64,000 nt of DNA, from assembly GCA_003222395.1 (NCBI GenBank), contig QHWB01000039.1, forward strand, positions 1 to 64,000, written 5' to 3'. This DNA comes from Acidobacteriota bacterium (GTDB taxonomy: Bacteria > Acidobacteriota > Vicinamibacteria > Vicinamibacterales > CAVVIG01). Under the pieces are notes generated by a model. That model was not told where the DNA came from. It searched no databases and saw nothing but the letters and a program-made list of their open reading frames with translations. Positions 43,402 to 51,411 of the stretch are shown here, in pieces; position 1 is the first letter of the stretch; each line of letters starts with the position of its first letter. Both the position numbers and the translations under genes were made by a program.

Positions 43402-43767
43402 GTGACCGAGATCACTCGTGTTGAGAAACCGTGGGGGTACGAGCTCCACTGGGCCAAGACCGACCGGTATGTGGGCAAGCTGATTCATGTCAACGCGGGA
43501 CACGCGTTGAGCCTGCAGTACCACAACGTGAAGGACGAGACGATTTACCTGCACTCGGGCAGGCTGCTGTTCGAGATTCAGGAGGACGGCGAGCTGCAGA
43601 AGCGCGAGATGAAGCCCGGCGAACGCGTCCACATCACGCCGAAGACGATTCACCGCATGACCGCGATCGAAGACAGCGACATCTTCGAGGTGTCGACGCC
43701 GGAGCTGCACGACGTGGTCAGACTGGAAGACAGATACGGCAGGCAAGATAGGAAAAGTTCGAAGTAG
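43402..43767 (+). CDS. Cupin-domain protein, mannose-6-phosphate isomerase type II-like
   Basis: 121 residues forming a single cupin barrel. It starts VEKPWGYELHWAKTDRYVGKLIHV and has the two cupin motifs HALSLQYHNVKDETIYLHSG and PGERVHITPKTIHRMTA with His/Glu metal ligands. Such small proteins resemble the cupin part of mannose-6-phosphate isomerase/GDP-mannose pyrophosphorylase; as a stand-alone enzyme it may isomerise a sugar phosphate. GTG start with GGAG 7 nt upstream. It follows ptsI by 30 nt. The stop and last residues (SSK) lie in repeat tract R5. Confidence 0.85.
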   Translation: MTEITRVEKPWGYELHWAKTDRYVGKLIHVNAGHALSLQYHNVKDETIYLHSGRLLFEIQEDGELQKREMKPGERVHITPKTIHRMTAIEDSDIFEVSTPELHDVVRLEDRYGRQDRKSSK

Positions 43768-43877
43768 GAAGTACGAAGTCGGAAGTACGAAGTCGGAGGT
43801 AACGAAGTCAGAAGTTCGAAGTCGGGAGTACGAAATGAGTTCGTACTTCAAACTTCAAACTTCAAACTTCTGACTTG
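43756..43877. repeat. Heptamer tract R5 with inverted arms (AGTACGA / ACTTCAA)
   Basis: The left arm has ten units of the form AGTNNGA (AGTTCGA, AGTAGGA, AGTACGA, AGTCGGA, AGTACGA, AGTCGGA, then AGTCAGA, AGTTCGA, AGTCGGG, AGTACGA), with one 8-nt break at 43798. The right arm (43845-43879) has ACTTCAA three times, ACTTCTG and ACTTGTT, the reverse orientation. It fills the spacer between two convergent genes and contains the cupin TAG stop. Confidence 0.85.
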
Positions 43878-43878
43878 T

Positions 43879-44412
43879 TCAGAAGGGGATATCGTCGTCG
43901 GTGAGCGGCTCGGACGTTTCCGACGCAGGCGCCGGCGCGTGCGACCCCACCTCCTCCATGCCGCCGCGCGACATCTGGCCGCCGCCGCGTCCGCCTCCGC
44001 TGCCGACGAGCGTGACGCGATCGGCCCGAACGTCGAATCGCGTCTCGACGTAGGGCACGCTCTCGGCGTCGCATTTCTGGCAACGCATCTTCTCTCTGCT
44101 GTTCGGACGGAAGTCGCGATCCGGAAAGAACGCGTCGCACTGCCGGCAACGCGGGACCTTGCGGCTTTGCAGCCGCCCTTCCACGTAGACCTGTCGACCT
44201 TTCAGAAGATATTCCGAAAGCGATTCGGCCTGCTTGCCCCAGAGATCGATGTTGTGCCACTCAGTCCGTTCTTGAGGACTGCCGGACTTGTCGTTCCATT
44301 TCTCGGTCGTCGCCAGACTGAACTTGGCGATCGCCGCGCCGCTCGGTGTGTAGCGCAACTCGGCATCGCGTCCGAGGTTGCCGACGAGAATGATCTTGTT
44401 GACTGAGCCCAT
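43879..44412 (-). CDS. ssb: Single-stranded DNA-binding protein with inserted four-Cys zinc-ribbon-like segment
   Basis: 177 residues. It starts with the normal SSB OB-fold ([55 protein letters not shown]) and ends with the partner-binding tail DDDIPF. Between residues 86 and 123, where E. coli SSB has a short hairpin (RKWTDQSGQDRYTTE), it carries about 38 extra residues with Cys 89, 92, 111 and 114 (CRQC...CQKC), a CX2C-X18-CX2C zinc-ribbon-like pattern. The OB strand then resumes at [14 protein letters not shown]. It is downstream of the Tol-Pal operon but has its own TAGAAT 9 nt before the ATG. Confidence 0.95.
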   Translation of the reverse strand: MGSVNKIILVGNLGRDAELRYTPSGAAIAKFSLATTEKWNDKSGSPQERTEWHNIDLWGKQAESLSEYLLKGRQVYVEGRLQSRKVPRCRQCDAFFPDRDFRPNSREKMRCQKCDAESVPYVETRFDVRADRVTLVGSGGGRGGGQMSRGGMEEVGSHAPAPASETSEPLTDDDIPF

Positions 44413-44421
44413 ACGACGACG

Positions 44422-44427
44422 ATTCTA
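44422..44427 (-). promoter_or_regulatory. -10-like TAGAAT of ssb
   Basis: TAGAAT on the minus strand ends 9 nt before the ssb ATG (44412), with no ribosome site. This suggests a leaderless ssb mRNA separate from the tol-pal transcript. Confidence 0.45.
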
Positions 44428-44463
44428 CATCGTCACACCGTTTCATGGGGCAGGAGGGCCCGG

Positions 44464-45303
44464 TCAGTCGCGGCGCGGCAGCTGATTGAGACGGTTCTGC
44501 GCCATCTGCGCCATCGCGCTGTCGGGAAAATTCCTGATCAACGCTTCCCAGGTCGCGCGCGCGCCGCCAGCGTCCCTCAGATTGAGCTGCGCCTGGCCTT
44601 TTCGCAGGTACGCTTCGGGTATCGCGTTCCCCTTCGGGTACGCGCGGATGGCGACGTCGCACGCCTCGACGGCCTTGTCGTTCTTGCCGTCGTTCAAGTA
44701 CGCGTTGCAGATGTACACCTGTGCGTCGTCGGCCATGTCGGACTTCGGGAACGTCTTGATGTACGCGTCGAAGCCGAGGACGGCGAGATCGTACTGGCCG
44801 CTCGTATAGTCGGCCCACGCCGTATCCCACATCTGCGTCGGCGACGCGACGACGGTGGGACTGGCCGGCGGCCCGGCAGTCGCGGCCGGCGTCGCGGCGG
44901 CATCGGCGGGCTCCGGGGCCGGCGCGGTGGGCCGCGCGATGCACTGTTGAACCGCCTGCCGAAGGGCGTCGACTTCCTGGCTGAGCGATCCGAGGCGGAC
45001 ATTGTTGTCGTCGAGCTTCTCGCGGACCACGCGGACGTCGTTCGACAGGTTGTCGATCACCAGCTTCTGGTCGGCCATCGACTTCCGGCTGGCTTCGGTC
45101 TGCTGATCGAGGCGCATGTTGACGCCCTTGAGGGTGTCGTTCAACTGGCCGAGCAGATTCTGGAGCACCTGCGACTGCTCCTGCAGCATGCGGATGTCGG
45201 CCATCAGCTGCTGGTGCTCCTTATTGGCGGCGTCGGCCGGGGTCGTCGTCGCGAGGGCGATCATCAGCACGCCCAGGCCGAGGAGCGAAAGCTTCTGTTT
45301 CAT
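44464..45303 (-). CDS. cpoB: Tol-Pal system TPR protein CpoB/YbgF
   Basis: About 279 residues. CpoB coordinates peptidoglycan synthesis with outer-membrane constriction at division. A signal peptide (KQKLSLLGLGVLMIALATTTPADA) is followed by a coiled coil (about 30-110, EHQQLMADIRMLQEQSQVLQNLLGQL) and C-terminal TPR repeats (WADYTSGQYDLAVLGFDAYIKTFPKS, AVEACDVAIRAYPKGNAIPEAYL, AGGARATWEALIRNFPDSAMAQ). ATG 45303 gives the cleaner signal peptide; GTG 45312 overlaps the pal stop (GTGA) and is an alternative. It is last in the tol-pal order. Confidence 0.92.
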   Translation of the reverse strand: MKQKLSLLGLGVLMIALATTTPADAANKEHQQLMADIRMLQEQSQVLQNLLGQLNDTLKGVNMRLDQQTEASRKSMADQKLVIDNLSNDVRVVREKLDDNNVRLGSLSQEVDALRQAVQQCIARPTAPAPEPADAAATPAATAGPPASPTVVASPTQMWDTAWADYTSGQYDLAVLGFDAYIKTFPKSDMADDAQVYICNAYLNDGKNDKAVEACDVAIRAYPKGNAIPEAYLRKGQAQLNLRDAGGARATWEALIRNFPDSAMAQMAQNRLNQLPRRD

Positions 45304-45308
45304 AGACC

Positions 45309-45875
45309 TCACTTCGCGGTCACGACGAAGTGCGCGCGCCGGTTCTTCGAATACGCGCTCTCGTCGTGGCCCGGATCGAAGGGGAACTCCTTGCCGTAGC
45401 TGACGGTCCGCAGCCGGTCGGCCGGGACGCCAAGCGATACGAGATACGCGCGCGCGGCGACGGCCCGTCGCTCACCCAATGCCAGATTGTACTCGGCGGT
45501 TCCGCGTTCATCGCAGTGTCCTTCGATCGTCACGGCCCAGGTCGAATAACGCTTCAGGAGCGCGGCGTTGTCGTCGAGCGACTTCTGCGCGTCGGACGTC
45601 AGCTCATCGCTGTCGAGCGCGAAGAACACCGGCTTGAGCGGCGAATTCCGGTTGAGATCGTCGAGCGACGCCGACGCGATGGCGTCCTCCCGCACCGGTT
45701 CCGGCGGAACGATGGTCGGCTCGGCGACCGGTTCGGGGGGCGAAGGCGGCCGCGCCGCGGGGTTCGTCGGGGCGGGAGGCGGAGGCGTCGGCCGCGCGAC
45801 CGGTGGAACGTTCTTGTGGCAGCCGATTGCCGCCAGGAGCGACATCACCGCGAGCAGCTTCGCCATCCGTTTCAT
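45309..45875 (-). CDS. pal: Peptidoglycan-associated lipoprotein Pal
   Basis: 188 residues from ATG 45875, which has GGAGG 4-5 nt upstream; the longer open frame is a shadow of tolB. Lipobox LLAAIGC (Cys about 19) is followed by a Pro-rich linker and an OmpA-like domain (about 80-188) with [20 protein letters not shown], the peptidoglycan-binding site. Pal ties the outer membrane to the wall and to TolB. The C-terminus overlaps the start region of cpoB. Confidence 0.95.
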   Translation of the reverse strand: MKRMAKLLAVMSLLAAIGCHKNVPPVARPTPPPPAPTNPAARPPSPPEPVAEPTIVPPEPVREDAIASASLDDLNRNSPLKPVFFALDSDELTSDAQKSLDDNAALLKRYSTWAVTIEGHCDERGTAEYNLALGERRAVAARAYLVSLGVPADRLRTVSYGKEFPFDPGHDESAYSKNRRAHFVVTAK

Positions 45876-45967
45876 CGTCCCTCCGTGTACGACGCTCCAT
45901 CGCCGCACGTGACGCGTTCCGACTGGCGCGCCGAGGCGCGACCGCGGCAGGAGATGCATGTTCGTTT

Positions 45968-47353
45968 TCATCGCGACCAGTCCGGCTGCTGGTTGTTTCC
46001 GTTCTTGGTGATCTGCTTCAGGTTCTTTCCGTCGCGCGCAATCGTGAAAATCTGCGATTTGCCCGATCGCGTCGACATGAACGCCAGATGACGGCCGTTG
46101 GCCGCCCACGTCGGGCTCTCGTTCGTCCCTTCGCCGAACGTCAGCTGGCGCACGACTCGCGTCGGCATGTCGATGACTTTGATGTCGTTGCCTGGTCCCG
46201 TGCGCGCGGTGTACGAGATCTCGTTGAACGGCGGCGGCGACCACGCGGGCTTGTCCGCGTACGACTCGGACGTCGAGATACGCTGCGGCGCGCCGACGCC
46301 GTCGGCGTTGATCACGTAAATCTGAGGGGAGCCGGTGCGATCGGACACGAAGGCGATCTGATTGCCTGACGGCGACCACGTCGGCGTGGTGTTGACCCAC
46401 TTGTCGTTCGTGAGGCGCCGCAGCGCGGAGCCGTCGCGGTTGATGACGTACAACTGCGAGCTGCCGCCATCGCGCGTCGATCCGAAGCAAATCCGCTGGC
46501 CGTCGGGCGACCACGCCGGGAGCCAGTTCTGACCGACGCGCTCCCCCTTGGTCGCCTCCTCGAGCGTGCCCTGAAAGATGTTCGAGATGAACACCTGCGG
46601 CGGACCGCGGCGATAGGAGGTGTAGGCGATCGATCGGCCGTCGGGCGACCACCGCGGCGTGATGTTCAGCGTGCGGCCGACGGTGACGCGCCGCTGATTT
46701 TCTCCGTCGTAGTCCGCGATGTAGATCTCCTTGGTCTCGCGCTTTTCGACCGTGCCGGTCATCCGCTCACCGTCGCGGTCCGACGCAAACGTCAGCTTCG
46801 TGCGCGCGACGCCGCGCAGCGCGCGCTGCGTCTGGTGGATCTCGTCGGACATCGTGTGGGCGAACAGCCTCGCGTTCGATCCGGTGTATTCCCGTCCGTA
46901 CGCCATCTGCCGCGTGCGAACGTTGTACAGGCGCATGTCGACCTTGAACCCGTTGCCGGTCTTCTCGACGGTGCCGACGATCAGGCCGTCGGCGTTCAGC
47001 TCGCGCCAGCGGTCGAACGGCACGTCGTTGAACGATGTCGCGGCGGGAACCGTTGCGATGACGTCGCGCGGGATGAACGAGAACTCGCGCTCGAAATTCA
47101 AATCGTCCCAGAGCACCTGCCCGATGGTCCTCGCGGTGTCGACCGATTCCTTGTCCTTCGTGATCGCAATGAAGTCGGGGACGGCGAGCCGCGGCGGCGC
47201 ACCACCTTCGCCTCTGATTGTCGTTTCTATCTCCGTCGGCTGCTGCGTGGTCGGCGGCGGCTGAGCGGGCGGCTGCTGTTGCGGCGGCGGCTGCGCGCGC
47301 ACCCACGCGCCAAGCACCGCAATCGCGACGAGGGCTTCAAGCTTCTTCATCAT
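45968..47353 (-). CDS. tolB: Tol-Pal system periplasmic protein TolB
   Basis: 461 residues. A signal peptide ([20 protein letters not shown]) precedes a Pro/Gln-rich stretch, the TolB N-terminal domain (about 60-190), and a six-bladed PD40 propeller with repeats [52 protein letters not shown] and [18 protein letters not shown]. TolB links Pal with the inner-membrane TolQRA complex. It overlaps the tolA-like gene by 4 nt. The 92 bp before pal carry only a short GC palindrome around 45913-45940. Confidence 0.95.
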   Translation of the reverse strand: MMKKLEALVAIAVLGAWVRAQPPPQQQPPAQPPPTTQQPTEIETTIRGEGGAPPRLAVPDFIAITKDKESVDTARTIGQVLWDDLNFEREFSFIPRDVIATVPAATSFNDVPFDRWRELNADGLIVGTVEKTGNGFKVDMRLYNVRTRQMAYGREYTGSNARLFAHTMSDEIHQTQRALRGVARTKLTFASDRDGERMTGTVEKRETKEIYIADYDGENQRRVTVGRTLNITPRWSPDGRSIAYTSYRRGPPQVFISNIFQGTLEEATKGERVGQNWLPAWSPDGQRICFGSTRDGGSSQLYVINRDGSALRRLTNDKWVNTTPTWSPSGNQIAFVSDRTGSPQIYVINADGVGAPQRISTSESYADKPAWSPPPFNEISYTARTGPGNDIKVIDMPTRVVRQLTFGEGTNESPTWAANGRHLAFMSTRSGKSQIFTIARDGKNLKQITKNGNNQQPDWSR

Positions 47354-48138
47354 CGGTATTCAAAATTGAGGTGAACGGTCAGCGTGGGATTCGGAAACTG
47401 GTCGGGCAGCGGCGGCAGCGTCTTGGTCACGACGACGGCGCGAAGCGCGGCGAGATCGAGCGGCAACGCGCCGCTCGATCGCTCGACCGTCGCATTCGCG
47501 ATGCTGCCATTGCGCTGGATCGTGAACTTGACGACGCATTGTCCACTCGTCCCCTGATTCTGGTTCCACGCAGACCGGATGCGCTCCACCATCAGCACGA
47601 GATAGTCCGGGCAGCAGAAATCGCCGACGTCGAGCGTCGAGCCCGAGCCGGGACCGCCGCCGGTTGCGAGGCCGAATCCTTGTCCGCGCGCGCCGGTTTG
47701 CGCGATCGCGCTCCCGGCTTCGATCTTCGCGCCCCTCGTCGGCGTGCGGCCACGCGCTTCGTCTGGTGCCTGAGTCACCTTCGGCGCGGGCGTTGCCTTC
47801 GTGGGCTTCGTGGCGCGTCTCGGCAGCGTCATCTCCGGCGCCCTGGCGGCGGGGGGGCGGACCGCTTCGCGCTTCGGGAGTTCCTCGGGCGGCGTCTGGA
47901 CCTGCACGGGACGTCCGCCCATCGACGTCATGCCGCCCGTGCGCTCTCCCTCGCCGCCGCCGCCGATTGAAATCGTCATCACGTTGCGCGGCGTTTCGAT
48001 CGTACGTCCGAGCCATCGGCCCGGCGAGAGCACGATAGCGGCGGCCAGCACTCCGTGAACGAGCAGCGACACCGCGACCATCCGCTGCAATCCAGCGGGC
48101 TCCTGCATCCGATCGCGAAGAACGTCAGAAACGTCCAT
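47350..48138 (-). CDS. TolA/TonB-like energy-transducing protein
   Basis: About 262 residues from the ATG at 48138 (VSDVLRDRMQEPAG); a GTG at 48162 would add 8 residues. One transmembrane helix near residues 18-38 (VAVSLLVHGVLAAAIVLSPG) is followed by a Pro/Lys/Thr-rich periplasmic stretch. A C-terminal TonB-like domain (about 170-262) contains IRSAWNQNQGTSGQCVVKFTIQRNG and LPPLPDQFPNPTLTVHLNFEY. An adjacent Cys-Cys pair (GDFCCPDY) precedes the domain. Its position between tolR and tolB indicates the TolA role. The transport partner cannot be proven from sequence. Confidence 0.85.
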   Translation of the reverse strand: MDVSDVLRDRMQEPAGLQRMVAVSLLVHGVLAAAIVLSPGRWLGRTIETPRNVMTISIGGGGEGERTGGMTSMGGRPVQVQTPPEELPKREAVRPPAARAPEMTLPRRATKPTKATPAPKVTQAPDEARGRTPTRGAKIEAGSAIAQTGARGQGFGLATGGGPGSGSTLDVGDFCCPDYLVLMVERIRSAWNQNQGTSGQCVVKFTIQRNGSIANATVERSSGALPLDLAALRAVVVTKTLPPLPDQFPNPTLTVHLNFEYR

Positions 48139-48149
48139 CGTCTTATGCT

Positions 48150-48282
48150 CGCGGGGCCCCACCCCCGCTGGCTCTCACTCGGCGGCCCGGCTTCGCCGGG
48201 CTTCCCTCCGACGGGCCACCCCAACGCGGCTGCCGCGTTGGGGACCCGGCGCGCCTCGCTCGGGGCGCAGGCGCTTTCAGCT
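48150..48282. repeat. Family-A composite palindromic module between tolR and tolA
   Basis: On the minus strand: GGT, CCCCAACGCGGC and GCCGCGTTGGGG (48216-48246), TGG, then GGGAAGC, a second hairpin GCCCGGC/GCCGGGC and a tail GCGAGCA. The part order matches the rapZ copy at 39901. It occupies the 144-bp gap between two co-transcribed genes. Confidence 0.75.
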
Positions 48283-48744
48283 TCATCGCTCGTTGGGGGA
48301 CTTCGTCACCAGGCCGACGTGCTCGACCCCTGCAGCTTTCAGCAAGTCAGTCACCTCGACCACCTCGCCGAGGCTGACGCCGGAGTCACCGCGCAGAAAC
48401 ACGTCCTTCTGCGCGGCGGTTTCCATCTTCTGGCGGACGCGCTCCTGCAACAGCTCTTTGCGAATCGGATCGCTTCCCAGATACACAATGTGGTTCTGTC
48501 GGTACTCGGCCGGCACGATGACCTCGATGCGTTCGCCGCTAATCGCCTGCGCCCGCTGCGCGACCGGGAGATTGACGTCGATGCCGCGCTGAATCATCGG
48601 CGCCGTCACCATGAAGATGATCAGCAGCACGAGCATGACGTCGACGAGGGGGACGACATTGATTTCGGCGAGCGAGACGTTCACGCGCCGCAGGCGACTG
48701 GCCCGCGTCGGCGCCGCGCTCGGGATCGTCTGGACTTTGGGCAT
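48283..48744 (-). CDS. tolR: TolR/ExbD biopolymer transport protein
   Basis: 153 residues from ATG 48744, supported by GAGG about 8 nt upstream. One N-terminal transmembrane helix carries the ion-channel Asp: LAEINVVPLVDVMLVLLIIF. The periplasmic part follows (RIEVIVPAEYRQNHIVYLG) and ends GVEHVGLVTKSPNER. TolR and TolQ form the proton channel that energises TolA. It follows tolQ by 20 nt. Confidence 0.93.
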   Translation of the reverse strand: MPKVQTIPSAAPTRASRLRRVNVSLAEINVVPLVDVMLVLLIIFMVTAPMIQRGIDVNLPVAQRAQAISGERIEVIVPAEYRQNHIVYLGSDPIRKELLQERVRQKMETAAQKDVFLRGDSGVSLGEVVEVTDLLKAAGVEHVGLVTKSPNER

Positions 48745-48764
48745 AGGCGTGACCTCGGCGTACG

Positions 48765-49538
48765 CTACGTGAAATTCCTCTCGGAGATGTTCAGAAACTC
48801 CATCGAAAAATCGTCCATCTCCGACGCCATCTGCTTCACGCGGTTCGTCAGGTGGTTGTAGAAGATGAGCGCCGGAATGGCAGCGAAGAGTCCGAGCGCC
48901 GTCGTGATGAGCGCTTCCGCAATCGAAGGGCCGACCGCGGAGATACTCGTCGACCCCGTCACGCCGATCCGCTCGAAGGCGACGAGGATGCCCCACACCG
49001 TGCCGAACAACCCGATGAACGGCGTCACGCTCGCGGTGGTCGCCAGAAACGGAATCCAGTGTTCGAGCTTGCTGACTTCGACGACCGACGCCCGCATCAA
49101 CGCGCGATCGACGGCGGCGATGCTTTTCAGAGTTGGACGACCGGGCTGCGGTCTTGGATTGGGTCCGTCGCCGACGTCGGGCGCCCCGCTCTGCCGCAGC
49201 TGTGCCGTCAGCTCTGCGTATCCCGATTGAAACAACCCCACGAGCGGACTCTCGACGAGCGAGCGGCAGACCGCCTGGACTTCCGAGAACTTGTTGCTGC
49301 GCCGGAAGACGTCGAGAAACTGCGTCGACTGGCGCGATGCGCGCTGAACCGCCCAGAGCTTGTAGAGGATGACGCCCCAGGACACGATGGAGAAAAGCGC
49401 GAGACAAATAATGACGACTTTCGCGACGACCGTCGAGCGGTTGACTAGATTGGCGATGAGGCTGCCCGACGATTCGGGCGCGACATCACCTGGCGCCTGC
49501 AGGAGCAGGGCGAGCACCAGGCTACCAAGCGTGCGCAA
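48765..49538 (-). CDS. tolQ: TolQ/ExbB proton channel protein
   Basis: 257 residues, MotA/TolQ/ExbB family with three transmembrane segments: about 40-60 (VVAKVVIICLALFSIVSWGV), about 165-190 (FLATTASVTPFIGLFGTVWG) and about 205-230 (ALITTALGLFAAIPALIFYN). The conserved Thr/Ser residues of the channel helices are present. The start is TTG at 49538 with GGAGGG a few bases upstream. First gene of the tol-pal operon, behind a good promoter at 49590-49619. Confidence 0.93.
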   Translation of the reverse strand: MRTLGSLVLALLLQAPGDVAPESSGSLIANLVNRSTVVAKVVIICLALFSIVSWGVILYKLWAVQRASRQSTQFLDVFRRSNKFSEVQAVCRSLVESPLVGLFQSGYAELTAQLRQSGAPDVGDGPNPRPQPGRPTLKSIAAVDRALMRASVVEVSKLEHWIPFLATTASVTPFIGLFGTVWGILVAFERIGVTGSTSISAVGPSIAEALITTALGLFAAIPALIFYNHLTNRVKQMASEMDDFSMEFLNISERNFT

Positions 49539-49589
49539 ACGGCCCTCCGCGACATAGGTACGCGCCGCTGGGAACAGCGCTTCTGGCGG

Positions 49590-49619
49590 ACTGTATCACG
49601 CGGTGCAAATTCCTGTCAA
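49590..49619 (-). promoter_or_regulatory. Sigma-70-type promoter of the tol-pal operon
   Basis: On the minus strand TTGACA (49619-49614) and TACAGT (49595-49590) are separated by 18 nt, with TGA preceding the -10. It lies about 50 nt before the tolQ start. This is the most complete sigma-70 promoter in the window. Confidence 0.65.
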
Positions 49620-49655
49620 ACCTATGTTAGGATTGGAGTTCTCTCGTTTTCTCCA

Positions 49656-51410
49656 ATGCTTCGCTTCCTGCGGATCCGCCATTTCGCCGTCATCGACTCG
49701 GTCGAGGTGGAGTTCGATCCCGGCCTCAACGTGCTGACCGGCGAGACAGGCGCAGGCAAATCGATCCTCGTCGAAGCCGTCGGCCTGCTCCTGGGGGGCC
49801 GTGCCTCGGGCGATCTCGTCCGCACTGGTGAGGAGGTCGCAGCCATCGAAGCGATCTTCGAAACGAGCGGGGAAGAGCTGCTCGTCCGCCGCGAGATTAC
49901 CGCGCAAGGGCGCAGCCGGGCGTTCGTCAACGGTGCGCTCGCCACGGCGGGCGCGCTGAAGGACTTGTCCGCGCGGCTGATCGAGCTCCACGGCCAGCAC
50001 GAGCATCAAACGCTCCTCGATCCGTCCACGCACCTTGCCGTGGTCGACGCGTTCGGTGGTCTTGATTCGTTGTCGTCGCCCATGGCCATGGCGTTCGACG
50101 CGTGGCGCGCGACCGAAGACGAACTGGCCCGCGTGCGCGCGATTCAACACGATCGGGATGCGCGGCTCGATCTGATGACGTTCCAGCTCGCCGAGCTGGA
50201 CAAAGCGGCGCCGAAGCCGGCCGAGGACGAGGAACTGGCGTCGCTTCGCCAGGTGCTCGCGAGCGCCGAGCGGGTCGAACGCCTCTGCGCGGAGAGCTAC
50301 ACGTCGTTGTACGAGAGCGACGAGGCCATTCTCGCCGGGCTCGGAACCGTGTGGCGGAAGGTCGCCGATCTGGCGGCGCTCGACCCGCGGTTCGAGCCGT
50401 ATCTCGAGGCACGCGACGGCATCAAGTCGCAGCTCGAGGATCTCGCCCTGTTCCTGCGGCGCTATGCCGACGGCATCGAAGCCTCGCCGGCGCGGCTCCA
50501 GCAGGTCGAAGAACGGCTCGCGCTTCTCGAACGGCTGAAGCGGAAGCACGGCCCGACGCTCGCCGACGTCATCGCCAAACGAGACGCGCTCCGCCGGGAG
50601 CTCGCGGACCTTCAGGGGGCAGACGAGCGCATCGAGGAGCTCGAGCGCCAGCGCCGTCTGGCTCGCGCTGCGTACTTGTCGGCCGCGGAGACGCTCGCGA
50701 AAGCACGCCGGCGCGCCGCGGCGGCGTTCGCACGCCGGCTCGTCGCGATGCTCTCCCAGCTCGCGATGGAGCGGACGCGGTTCGAGGTGCGCTTCGCCGA
50801 GGGAGCGCTGCCGGAGTCGGAATGGAGCGCGCGCGGCATCGACGCCGCCGAGTTCTTCGTTTCCCCGAATCCGGGGGAGGACCTTCGGCCGCTCGCGCGA
50901 ATCGTGTCGGGCGGCGAGCTGTCGCGGATCATGCTCGCGATCAAGACGCTGACGGCAACGGCTCGTTTCGGCTTCAGCGAGGCCGCTGAACGGCCGCCGA
51001 GCGGATCGGCGCCGGGGCTGGTCTTCGACGAGGTCGACGCCGGCATCGGCGGACGCGTGGCGGACGTCGTCGGGCGCACGCTGCGGACGCTCGGGTCCGC
51101 GTTCCAGGTGCTGTGCATCACGCATCTGCCGCAGATCGCCGCGTTCGCCGACACGCATTTCCAGATCGAGAAGCACGTGGAGCGCGGCCGGACGCGCACG
51201 ACCGTGCGCCGGCTGAACGAGCAGAACCGGGTCGACGAACTGGCGCGGATGCTCGGCGGGGAAGCGATTACCGATGGTCTACGCCGGTCCGCCCGTGAGA
51301 TGCTGAGAGAACGGGCGTCGAGCGAGGCGGCGCCGACAGGCGAAAGCGAAAGGGCGAAAGCGAAAGCGGCGGCGGGCCAGACGGCCCGGCCGCGCCGAAC
51401 GCCGAGATGA
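49656..51410 (+). CDS. recN: DNA repair protein RecN
   Basis: 584 residues. RecN is an SMC-like ATPase acting in double-strand break repair. Walker A GETGAGKSILVEAVGLLLGG is N-terminal. A long Arg/Ala-rich coiled coil lies at about 150-370, and the C-terminal ABC signature IVSGGELSRIMLAIKTL and Walker B GLVFDEVDAGIGGRVADVVG complete the head. The tail after residue 560 is Ala/Arg-rich. TAGGAT at 49628-49633 may be its -10. Divergent from tolQ; miaB starts just after its stop. Confidence 0.96.
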   Translation: MLRFLRIRHFAVIDSVEVEFDPGLNVLTGETGAGKSILVEAVGLLLGGRASGDLVRTGEEVAAIEAIFETSGEELLVRREITAQGRSRAFVNGALATAGALKDLSARLIELHGQHEHQTLLDPSTHLAVVDAFGGLDSLSSPMAMAFDAWRATEDELARVRAIQHDRDARLDLMTFQLAELDKAAPKPAEDEELASLRQVLASAERVERLCAESYTSLYESDEAILAGLGTVWRKVADLAALDPRFEPYLEARDGIKSQLEDLALFLRRYADGIEASPARLQQVEERLALLERLKRKHGPTLADVIAKRDALRRELADLQGADERIEELERQRRLARAAYLSAAETLAKARRRAAAAFARRLVAMLSQLAMERTRFEVRFAEGALPESEWSARGIDAAEFFVSPNPGEDLRPLARIVSGGELSRIMLAIKTLTATARFGFSEAAERPPSGSAPGLVFDEVDAGIGGRVADVVGRTLRTLGSAFQVLCITHLPQIAAFADTHFQIEKHVERGRTRTTVRRLNEQNRVDELARMLGGEAITDGLRRSAREMLRERASSEAAPTGESERAKAKAAAGQTARPRRTPR

Positions 51411-51411
51411 C

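Noticed and set aside
45876-45967. A family-A relic between tolB and pal
   Set aside because: GGCGCGCCAG is shared with the rapZ module, but the 20-nt match is only about 14 of 20 in GC-rich DNA, which is not convincing.
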